A DNA stretch of 64,000 bases from the NCBI RefSeq assembly GCF_000143415.4, contig NW_003314282.1, forward strand, positions 543,826 through 607,825, read 5' to 3'. Every line of letters begins with the position of its first letter. The stretch's first letter is position 1. Shown here piece after piece: positions 55,148 through 64,000 of the stretch. This stretch comes from Selaginella moellendorffii. Its lineage: Eukaryota > Streptophyta > Lycopodiopsida > Selaginellales > Selaginellaceae. The notes beneath the pieces were generated by a model, which saw nothing but the letters and a program-made list of their open reading frames with translations, searched no databases and was not told the DNA's origin. The position numbers were made by a program, and so were the translations under genes.

Positions 55148-55970
55148 GACTATCGCGGATGTGACTTCGGGTATCGAAAGATACTTGTCGGCCAGTCTTT
55201 ACGGACACTTTTTCCTTACTGCCATGACAGTAGAAGGTCAGTACAGTTGGATCCCTTTAGTAGCCTTTCTTGTGCTAGTGGAGTTAACTGGGCATTTCGA
55301 GTGTACTTAGACCGAACGAGCATAAGGACGGAATTCCTACGTGCTATTAGCTAAACACACTTAGCCCGGTAAGGAGTTCCCGTCTCGTTTTGTCTTGCAC
55401 TTGCTAGTGACAAAAACCCTCATGTATTGAGATTAGTCCCTCAATATCGCTGGATGATAGCTTACCGTGTCTGCCAAACGCCCTCACTATCATGTCGTTT
55501 GTGTTAGTCTTATTTCGGTTCTAAATGCTATTTATGGAAAGTGTCTAGATTAACTCATTTGGCATATCTATGGAATGTAGAGATTGTCTTGAACACAATA
55601 GTGTTCGTTCCGTGTCCAAATTCGCAATCTGGAAACATTTCATATTTAGTAAGTTTCGAGCTTGTCCTAAAGACTAACTCCTGGTACTAAGGGAGGCTTG
55701 GGGTGAAAGCCTAAAGTGTGTGTTCCTCAAAGGGGGGTTTGGGGGGATATGGGGGGTTCCAAATGTATAGTAGAGATAGTAGTTGGAATGCATGTCCGAC
55801 CACCCGAGACATTAATTTGGCTCCTACTAGGTTGTGTCACTCCTTGTTCTACGTCCGGCTTGGGTCTAAGCCCAAGCTCCATGCTGCTATAGTCGGTGGG
55901 GTACCCTCCTCCTCGCATTAGGCCACTGGTATGCTAAAATTGTGCCAAACTCTGTCTGACATCATTTTGC
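55148..55970 (+). mobile_element. Second family L LTR copy in direct tandem
   Basis: The copy starts GCGGATGTGACTTCGGGTATC and repeats the order seen in 54203-55137, including TTTGTGTTAGTCTTATTTCGG near 55499 and the core at 55690-55790. It diverges after about 55965. Head-to-tail LTR copies with almost no spacer suggest unequal exchange or one LTR inserted at the end of another. Confidence 0.8.
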
Positions 55971-56085
55971 ATGCAGGTGCTGGATACGGGGAGCTGGTGC
56001 TCATGGGATTGTACCGGACCCTCGTTTCGTAACGCAACGGGCTTGGAGTTTAGCTCCAAATTCAGGTGCGCTACAATGACGTATC

Positions 56086-56250
56086 CTCTGATACCAAATG
56101 TAGCGCATGTGGCTTTCACCCTTTATCCTATGGTATTTTACCATATAATAGGAACCTAAATCCTCCATGTGCCACGTGTCATATGCCATATGTCTAATGG
56201 ACAGTGGTGCAGAACTTGAGTTTCAGGGCTTTGGGCCACTAAATGAAGGA
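56086..56250 (-). mobile_element. 3' end of a family L LTR with adjacent tRNA-Met-type primer binding site
   Basis: On the minus strand the LTR ends in GCGCTACA at 56099 and is followed at once by TTTGGTATCAGAGG, very close to TGGTATCAGAGC, the initiator-tRNA-Met primer site used by many plant LTR retrotransposons. The LTR part (56099-56250) matches 61308-61470, including CCCTTTATCCTATGGT and GGGCCACTRAAYGAAGGA, then is cut off. This fixes the orientation of family L. Confidence 0.7.
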
Positions 56251-57488
56251 TCAGCGAGTACTATTTAATGAGATTAGGCAACTAGTCTCATTGCATACGT
56301 AGAGATGAAAATGATGATCCAAGTGGGTATACATTTGGGTGTGAAGACTTTGCAATTGTTCTTTGGGTATGGATTTGGTTACCTTGTTGTACTTTATGAT
56401 GTGAGCTTGCTCTTGGGCTTATAGGATGAATTTGAGGTATACTATTTTACACGAGTTTGAAGTTGGGCTCGTGAGTGAGGCACATTAGCAACTTGAGGTT
56501 ACACTTTGAGTTGGCAGAATTAATGTTAGCCTATCGATGGTTCCATGAGTTGTTCCATGTACCGTGGGTGAAAGTAAACCTTCCTTGGGTTTGCTATGAG
56601 TGGCAAATAGGCTGGTCCATAACTATTTAGCACGGCATTAGTGGATCCTTCCTAGGTATGATTACAAGTGAATCAATCAAGACTATAGGGATTATGCTAT
56701 TGGTTCAAGTAGTCATTGCCGTGCTTTCTCATAAACTTTTTTTAGATTGGACTAAAAAAAGTGCAAACACAAGCTTGAAGTTTAGTCAAAGATGAGACCG
56801 AAAAGAGAGTCATCGAGGACGAAGGATCAAACATGTAAATCATTTTCTCTTTTTAGAGAAATAATTTGCAATGAGATGTGACTCATTGCTCGTGTTTACA
56901 GTATGCAATCAGGAGTCCTTACCTTGATGCATGTTGGTTATGGTGGTTTTACAAGTGGTGAGTTATGGGATGGATAATGATGAAGCGCTAAACCATTTTA
57001 TCTAGGCTTGCTATTGAAGACTTGGGTTGCAATGTTCAATTTTTTTTTCGAGGAACCTTGTTATTGCTCTTTGAGTAGCTTGGTGTTGGATTATTTTTAA
57101 GTTTGGTCGGATAGAGAGTAACATGAGTTTGTCCGTGTTGTGAACAAAAGTTAATGGTGTTAGGTGTTGTAAATCTCTATTGGTGGAGTGTGGCATTTAT
57201 GTTGCATTTTGTTGAATCAAGTTGACACTTGATACTCACATAAACTTTTGAAATAATGACATGGGTATTGCTTGTGGTGTTGCTTGATTGATGATCAAGA
57301 CATTGTAATTTTTATATCATATCCATGTGATAATGAACAATGTGTTTATGAAGTTGCTTGGGTAAACGATGATCAACCCCAAAGTGGTTGATAGTGAAGT
57401 TAGTCTACTTGTACGAAGTAACATTGTAGTAGATTTGATTGGATTCTCAATGGTGGTCCATTATGCTAAGTTTAAATTGCTATCTTGT
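56251..57488. other. T/G-biased non-coding segment
   Basis: The plus strand is rich in T and G and poor in C, with no protein-like translation on either strand. A comparable but opposite bias (A/C-rich plus strand) marks 62600-64000, fitting spacer sequence of related elements in opposite orientations. Confidence 0.4.
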
Positions 57489-57682
57489 TGTAAGCAACCA
57501 AAAAGAACAACTTGAGAGACGATCCATGGGGATCAAATATAAAGGGAAAGGGCCCATGAATAAGAGTGCACCCCTTTTTTCAATTGGTTAAGGGTCTTGG
57601 GATATTTGGAATTAAGCATATTTGGGTTTGAATAATACTAGGTTGGGTGACCTCTCAAGAAGTTCAAATTCAGGAGCTTACA
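57489..57682 (+). mobile_element. Solo short LTR (194 bp), plus sense
   Basis: It begins TGTAAGCAACC and ends GGAGCTTACA, and is the reverse complement of the flanking LTRs at 58046-58240 and 59588-59781. The TGTAAGC...GCTTACA ends are inverted, as LTR ends should be. No PBS is seen after it. Confidence 0.7.
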
Positions 57683-58045
57683 CTTGTGTCATTGAAGGTT
57701 TGCTTATATAATGTTTTGAAAAAGGGTTGTAGCATTTATTATATCTCATCAATTGCAACCCTCATATAAAGTGTTGAAAAATGGTTGTAGCATTTATTTG
57801 TTATAGCTCATTAGTTAATCTGTTAGTACTTGGAGTAGATTGTTGAATGGAGAAGGTGTGTAGTTAAGGCATTGATATCGCTAGCACTTATGTTAGTGGA
57901 AGTCGCATTGTTGTTCGAGTGATGAGGAATTTTCCTTAAATCTTGATTTTCCATGTTATTTTTTTTATTAGTGTTTTGGCTTTATATTGGATCTTGAAGG
58001 TGGTTGAAAAAGAGTGTTAATGTAATATGGATATCCAAAGATATG

Positions 58046-59781
58046 TGTAAGCTCCTAAGTTTTGGACTTCCTAGAAGGTCACTCAATCCAATACTATTCA
58101 AACTTAAGGATGCTTAACCTCAAGTATCTCAAGACCATTAACCGATTGGAAAAGAGGGTGCACTCTTGTTCATAAGCCCTTTCCCTTTATATTTGAACCC
58201 CATAGATCATCTCTCAAATCATTCTCTTTGGTTGCTTACAATCCACCATGCTGTAAGGAACCAACTCGCTGAGGTGTCGTAGGCTAAAGGACCCCCGAAA
58301 GTATGACCAAAATGATAAAAAGTTCATCGAATGGGACCAAGTCGAAGATCGAGTCCAAGACCGACTCTAAGATCAAGTTCGAGATAGAGTCCGGGATTGA
58401 GTCCGAGGCCGAATTGGAGACTGAGTTCGAGACCGAGTTCGAGACAGAGTTTGAGACAGAGTCCGGGATCCAAATCGGGTCCGAGACCGAGTCTGAGGTC
58501 GAGTCCGAAGTCGAGTCCGAGATCGGGTCCGAGATCGAGTCCGAGACCGAGTCTGAAGTCGGGTCCGAGATCGAGTCCGAGATTGAGTTCGAGACCGAGT
58601 CCGAGTACTAATACTAATACGGGTCAAAGGGTGAAAGCCCAAAGCGTGTGTCTCCCGGGGGGGGGGGCTGCAGGGGGTTCCAAAAGTATAGTAGGGATAG
58701 TAAGGTCCAAGAACTAGTTTTGAAGGAACTCTCCAGTGGGGCTTCCAAACTGACTTGAGGTTGAGATTGGGACCGAGGGGCCTTGGGTGGGAGTGAGCAT
58801 GGACTCGGTTGGTGCCAGAGGGGCCATCCAAAGAAGTGCTCAAGAGCAGCTCCCACTCCCAAAAGGGAAACCGACTGCGATGCTCCCAGCTCATATGGAG
58901 TGGTGCCCCACTTAAGTACCATGCAACTCATTAGTCCTCACCCTTCCTAGGGGCTTGGACCTTCCCTTGGGGGTAGAGGTACCCATACTAGGCCGCTAGG
59001 CCACGATGTTTCGCCCCGGCGTCCCGAAGCAAGTGTTGCACCCAAGACTTGGGATTTAGAGGGTCCCATGATCAAGTCTTGTGGTACCAAGGGATGTTAG
59101 GAACCTGGAAGCTTGGTGTGCTTGGCTACTTGTGCTTGCGGGGAGTGTAGCCGAACCTTAAATCCAGTCTAACCCGGGGAGGGGGATTGGGAGTGATTTG
59201 GGAATCTATGGATGGATGGCTAACACTCCGTTGCTCGTGCAGTGAGTAGCTGAAACCAAGTAGGACCAAGTAGGAGCTGGTACCATAGGCGAGAACTTTG
59301 GCCAGGGAACTTAGCAAAAGCCAAGGCAGTGTTGGACGGATAGACGAGGTAAGCTGGCAAATTAGAAAGGAAAAATTTGTGGCTTACACATACTTCCCTG
59401 TAAGTTCATGCCTTCGTAAACGGAAATTGAGAGCCATAGCTCTTCCGAGAGCCCTGCTCTCTTGACACCCTACCCCTCAGGTTGAGCCTAATCAGAGCAA
59501 ACTGGACCTTCCAGATGTCAATCAACATGTGGTGCAATTCCTCTAGTTAACCAACAGAGTCGGACCTGAGACTGCTTCGATACCAAATGTAAGCTCCTGA
59601 GTTTTGGACTTCCTAGAAGGTCACTCAGCTCAGTACTATTTAAACCCAAGGACACTTAACCCCAAATATCTTAAGACCCTTAACTGATTAAAAAAAGGGT
59701 GCACTTTTGTTCATGGGCCTTTTCTTTTTATATTTGAACTCTATAGATCGTCTTTCAAATCTTTTTCTTTGGTTACTTATA
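58046..59781 (-). mobile_element. Short non-autonomous LTR element (TRIM/LARD-like), about 1.74 kb
   Basis: Direct repeats 58046-58240 and 59588-59781 (about 195 bp, TG...CA ends) flank about 1.35 kb. On the minus strand the copy at 59781-59588 is followed by TTTGGTATCGAAGCAGTC, a plausible degenerate tRNA-Met primer site, so the element reads on the minus strand. The interior carries the hexamer array (58303-58611), the shared core (58610-58710) and segments like family M, but no gag or pol reading frame. The open frames inside (e.g. 58373-58894) are products of the hexamers. Confidence 0.65.
58303..58611. repeat. GAGTCCGAG-type hexanucleotide array
   Basis: Imperfect tandem hexamers of the GAGTCC / GAGACC / GAGTTC type run for about 300 bp. 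They keep several frames open on both strands (Glu/Ser/Thr one way, Arg/Thr/Ser the other). Similar arrays lie at 5400-5610 (reverse) and 60150-60440 (plus). Confidence 0.9.
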
Positions 59782-59924
59782 ATATGGTCTTCGTGATCAA
59801 GCATTGGATGTTCATTGTGCATTTTTGCGAATGTCGGTGTTGGATATCAAAAAAATAGGCAAAGATGTTCAATGCTTAAGCATACTTTGGGTCATGGGAA
59901 TTTGTGTTGGGGTGAACTTATTGT

Positions 59925-61177
59925 GAGACACAAAATCCCTAGGCCCCAAAGTGGAGCCGGAAAGGGTGCCACGTGGTAGTGGCCGAAGCGAAAGCCAAAA
60001 GAGCATAACAAATTTGGACTAAAAGCTCCAACTTGGAAGGTCGAGAGTGGGAGTGAAACTCCAAACAAAGTGCTTGAGGAGCAAGCACGAGGCAACCAAT
60101 AAGCAAGGCTCCAAAAAGGGACCCAAAAAGGACCAACACATGACATGTGGAAGTGTTCGAGATGGAGTCCGAGATGGACCCGAAGTGGAGTCCGATATGG
60201 AGTCCGAGGTGGAGTCTGAGATGGACCCGAAGTGGAGTCCGATATGGAGTCCGAGATGGACCTGAGATGGAGTCCGAGATGGACCCGAGATGGAGTCTGA
60301 GATGGAGTCTGAGATGGACCCGAGATGGAGTCCGAGATGGAACCGAGACCAAGGCCGAGACTGAGGTCGAGACCGAGACCGAGACCGAGTCCGAGTCCGA
60401 AACCGGGACCGAGACCGAGTCCGAGTTCGAGTCCAAATACTAATACAGGCAGTTGGGTGAAAGCCCAAAGCGATCGTCCCCTAGGGGGGGGGGGGGGGGG
60501 GAGGCTTCCGGGGGTCCCAAAAGTATAGTAGGGAGAGTGTGGGGGTTGGAGCCCAGTGGAGCCAATTTGGCCAGGAAAGGCCAGTTTGGCCCAGGAAGGC
60601 CAGACCCAGTGTTGGGTGATGAACTGACCACTGGGAAGTCCAAGACTAGAGTGAACACGGACCGACAAGCGGGGTAGCTTGGTGAAGTGTTCAAGAGCCG
60701 ACTCTAGTTCCCCCGGGAGATCGACTGGCCAATACTCCCAGTCCAAGTGTGGGTGGCACTACCTACTTGGATACTAGGCGTGGCTCAACGGAACCTCGCT
60801 CTAAGCCCATGGCTAGAGCACCCAAGGGCGGAAGGCAGGGAGAGTACCCAGGTGGCTCGCGTAAGGCCACGGTGTTCTGAAATGTTGTCCCAAAGGCCCA
60901 GACTGTGGAAAGGAAGAGGAGTAGTCCTCTGGGGTAGTGACCAAGGACACAGTCGTGTGGTGAGGAAGTCCCAGAGGACAGTGGGACTTAGTAGTCAGGC
61001 CTGTGGGCCTCGATCCAGTGGCAGTGTTGGCAAACACGGCCAGGGGCAGAAAGGGACTTAGTGGGGACTGACAGAGGGATATTGGGGAAGGCTATTCCCC
61101 TTGTCGGTGGGCATCCTAAGGATGCTAAGGAGTGGATCTGAGATGACCACTCACGGATGGTTTGCCTAGTCTTGGAG
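59925..61177 (+). repeat. Family M LTR-like repeat, plus sense, ending at assembly gap
   Basis: It starts TGTGAGACACAAAATCCC and matches the reverse complement of 4600-5810 throughout: GACTAAAAGCTCC near 60018, hexamer array 60150-60440, core with a long G run at 60445-60545, AAGTGTTCAAGAGCCG near 60686, AGGAGTAGTCCTCTGG near 60917, and ATTGGGGAAGGCTATTCCCC near 61081. The far end is lost in the gap at 61178. Open frames are due to the hexamers. Confidence 0.75.
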
Positions 61178-61277
61178 NNNNNNNNNNNNNNNNNNNNNNN
61201 NNNNNNNNNNNNNNNNNNNNNNNNNNNNNNNNNNNNNNNNNNNNNNNNNNNNNNNNNNNNNNNNNNNNNNNNNNNNN
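61178..61277. other. Assembly gap (100 N)
   Basis: Exactly 100 Ns, the conventional size for a gap of unknown length, placed where family M runs into a family L LTR. The reading frames through it are meaningless. Confidence 0.98.
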
Positions 61278-61307
61278 ATACAAGTGGTATTGGACTACCA
61301 GTGTGGC

Positions 61308-62437
61308 TGTAGCGCACGTGGTTTTGACCCTTTATCCTATGGTGATTTACCATAGGATAACACTACGAAGCGGAACCTAAACCCTCTTTGTGCCACGTGA
61401 CAGATGCCACGTGTCCATGCCACGTGTCTATAGGAACCCGAGGTTCAGGGCCTTGGGCCACTGAACGAAGGAACGGTGCCAAACTCCCAAGCACGAAGCC
61501 AAGGAGTGACGGAACCGAACCACGGAGCAACTCCCAAGCGTAAAGCCCAAGGAGCGAAGGAACAGGGGCCCGGAGCGACTTGGAACAGTCCTAGAGTAAC
61601 CAGCATCCCAATGCCAGGACCAGCACGCAAAACAGAGCCAAACGGAGTCTGGCGCTATTTCGGCATACCGGTGGCCTAACGCGAGGACATGGGTACTCCA
61701 CCAACTAGCATGGAATGGAACTTGGGCTTAGACCCAAGCCGGACGCAGAACAAGGACAGGCACGCAAGCGGGAGCTAGACTATGCCTCAGGTTGGTCGGC
61801 CATGCCCGACCTACCCACTATCCCTACTATACATTTGGAACCCCCCACAGCCCCCCCCCCCTTGAGGAACACACGCTTTGGGCTTTCACCCCAAGCCTCC
61901 CTTAGTATCAGGAGTTAGTCTCTGGGACAAGCTCGAAACTTACTAAATATGGAATGTCCCTAGATTGCGAATTTGGACACGGGACAAACACCATTGTGTT
62001 CAGGACGATCTCTACATTCCGTAGATATGCCAAATGAGCAAATCTGGACACTTTCCATAAATAGCATTTAGGACCGAAATGAGACTAACACAAAGGGCAT
62101 GATAGCGAGGGTGTTTGGCAGACACGGTAAGCTATCATCTAGCGATATTGAGGGACCAATCTCAATATTGCGGGGGTTCCCAACACTAGCAAGTGCAAGT
62201 CAACGAATGAGTTTCTCTAACCAGGTCAAGTATGCTTGACAAATAGCACGTAGGAATTCCGTCCTTATGCCCATCTGGTCAAGTGCACACGCGAAGACCA
62301 GTTTCTCAACTAGCTTAGGCGGAGACTGATAACGGGCCCAGCAATACCGACCTCCTGCCATCGTGGCAGTAAGGTAAGAGTGTCCGTAAGGACTAGCCGA
62401 CAGGTAACTTTCGATACCTGAAGTCACATTCGCGACA
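61308..62437 (-). mobile_element. Best-preserved family L LTR (1130 bp) with polypurine tract
   Basis: On the minus strand it starts TGTCGCGAATGTGAC and ends GCGCTACA, with TG...CA ends. Immediately before the start the minus strand reads TAGGGGGGGAGAG, a good polypurine tract, so this is the 3' LTR of an element whose interior lies above 62437. Several ACGTG motifs occur at about 61313-61430 (in GCCACGTG context), possible promoter elements. The G/C-run core lies at 61815-61895. Confidence 0.8.
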
Positions 62438-64000
62438 CTCTCCCCCCCTAGGGAAGATCGACATCCTCGTCGATGCATACTCGAGTCTAGAATACCGCCA
62501 AGGAAACAACTCCAGAAAAAGTTCACGGTACTCACACTATGTGAGAAATGCACCAACTTAAATGAGTTAGGGGGCAACCTCTTTGTCTAACGCGGATGCG
62601 CTACCAGCTCAGACACCTTCCGGCCGTCGCCGACAAGGAAATGACCAACGGAGTCAGCCACCCTTGCTGCTCTGGGAGTCACCCAGCTTACAAAAGTGTG
62701 ATATGCCCCTGCCCGCAGGAACATAGAGAGAGAAGCCAGAGGCCCCAACCCTCCTAAGCAAAGAAACCAAACCCGTCGGTAAGGTTTAGATAGACTACTG
62801 TAAACAGGCAGTTAGAGTTGTTTACATGGTCACGCCCTTTTAACAGAATAAGGAACATCGACAAAGAGGCGGGTTATGTGACCAGTCGACAGTAGCTACC
62901 CCATGACTAGAGATTTCAATATGCACACGAAGTGCCGAAGCCAGTCTGCCTATACTGGCCCAAACTCAAAGATCAATAGATGGACAATATCAAAGTCATA
63001 AACAATGATATCTTAGAGACTTAATTATCAGTGAATAGATCTTAGATTAAAACACAAAAGTATTCCAAGAAAGTTATCATCCGATAAACTAGTAGTATAG
63101 TACAGGAACTACCAAGATCATCAAAATTGGTAAACATAGGATTCACCATTGAACGAAATTCAATAGCAAGTATATCATCAAGTAAACTCAATGATGAAAC
63201 TTAACTACCAAAGATAGCAGACAGTAAACCAACAACTTACTAGAAATAACTTAAAGAACACAAAATATTATTGACTGACAAGCACAATGCTCGCGAATGT
63301 ATCACCCGAAGGAAATAACATCCCAATCTATCAGAACTAACTCGAGCAATAATCAACAAAACAAAATGAATGCGGTAAGACCAACAAACCCTCGTTTATG
63401 CCAACTATCACGCGAGCTAATCCAAATAGATCCCAGGCAACAACACCAAGGAACTGAAGTTGCCTAAGTAAGTGTCAGCAACATCCTATCGATGTCTCAA
63501 ACCCAAGAGACCAATCCAGAGCAAACCACAATGAACATGTGGTATTGCGAAAAGCCAAAAGCTATCAAAGAGAACAACTAACCATCATGAAAAATCATCA
63601 ATCATCCTATCAATAAAGAAATGCATAATCATCATTGAAGAAAGAATCTACCATCCCGAAGAATAGCAAATCATTCTATACCAACAATAATCAAGCAAAA
63701 CCCTTGACAAGGATAATCAACTATCTTAGATGATAGTCAATCATCACCAATGATTGCTAGATGCAAATACTAACGTTAACATCGAAGCTAATGAGCCAAA
63801 ATGCCTTCCCCCAACAACTCCTAACAAATGGAACAATGAGCATGAAAACTCAAAGAACCAAAAGCTCGAAGAAGTCTATAGCTAAGTTTTTGCTTAACAA
63901 TGATCACGAGTCTCGCATGAACTAACTTCAATGCTAAAGAAGAAATCATGGTATAATCCATAATATCCTCATCAACACATCCATAAACTAAACTTCATAA
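62438..64000. other. Putative interior of the family L element, non-coding
   Basis: After the polypurine tract the sequence is non-coding on both strands. From about 62600 the plus strand becomes A/C-rich. A tRNA-like piece (minus: GAGCTGGTAGCGCATCCGC) lies near 62590-62615. No gag or pol motif is seen before the window ends. Confidence 0.4.

Noticed and set aside
58303-58611. 102-codon Glu/Ser-rich ORF with start codon
   Set aside because: Produced by the hexanucleotide array; other frames and the opposite strand are equally open.
60147-60443. Met/Glu/Trp/Arg-rich ORF
   Set aside because: Hexamer-array product; lies within family M and recurs in opposite orientation at 5400-5610.

Overview
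The window looks like a nuclear contig of a lycophyte close to Selaginella. This is inferred from several signs: many intronless PLS/S-type PPR genes, very short introns (mostly about 50-75 bp), compact gene spacing, and plant-only genes (SBPase, MGDG synthase, XTH, autoinhibited Ca2+-ATPase, class V chitinase). I ran no database search. Exon coordinates come from reading GT-AG sites that keep frame; phases agree across all exons of the gene models given as confident.

Layout. About 1-6.4 kb is decayed retroelement DNA: a long LTR copy, a degenerate Ty1/copia gag-pol on the minus strand, a 0.22 kb tandem duplication, and one copy of a second LTR-like family. About 6.5-47.9 kb is a dense, more GC-rich gene island. 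It holds a short MFS-like gene, a PPR relic, five intact PPR genes, a PMEI-domain protein, a small tail-anchored protein, a plastid-type FAD oxidoreductase (PDE327-like), a Pin1-type parvulin, a NATD1-like GNAT, a GTE bromodomain/NET protein, SBPase, GatC, a 31-exon ACA8/9/10-type Ca2+-ATPase, a U/P-type cyclin, MGDG synthase, a double-hevein GH18 chitinase, an XTH and a nepenthesin-like aspartic protease. About 47.9-64 kb returns to AT-rich repeat DNA with nested LTR copies, a short non-autonomous LTR element, GAGTCC-type hexamer arrays and a 100-N assembly gap.

Functional links. Several genes serve the plastid (SBPase for the Calvin cycle, MGDG synthase for thylakoid lipid, GatC for Gln-tRNA formation, the FAD oxidoreductase, probably some PPRs). 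Three act on the cell wall or apoplast (PMEI, XTH, chitinase). I see no operon-like organisation; close divergent pairs (Pin1/PPR 68 bp, GNAT/GTE 193 bp, SBPase/PPR 356 bp) probably share promoter DNA.

Most unusual signals: (1) a recurrent perfect inverted repeat, ATGCCC-N5-GGGCAT, in the PPR codons for Y-A-(Q/H/R)-x-G-H, with one site where both arms changed in a compensating way; (2) a core of about 80-100 bp with a G/C homopolymer run, shared by otherwise different LTR families at seven places; (3) a GH18 chitinase with two hevein domains.
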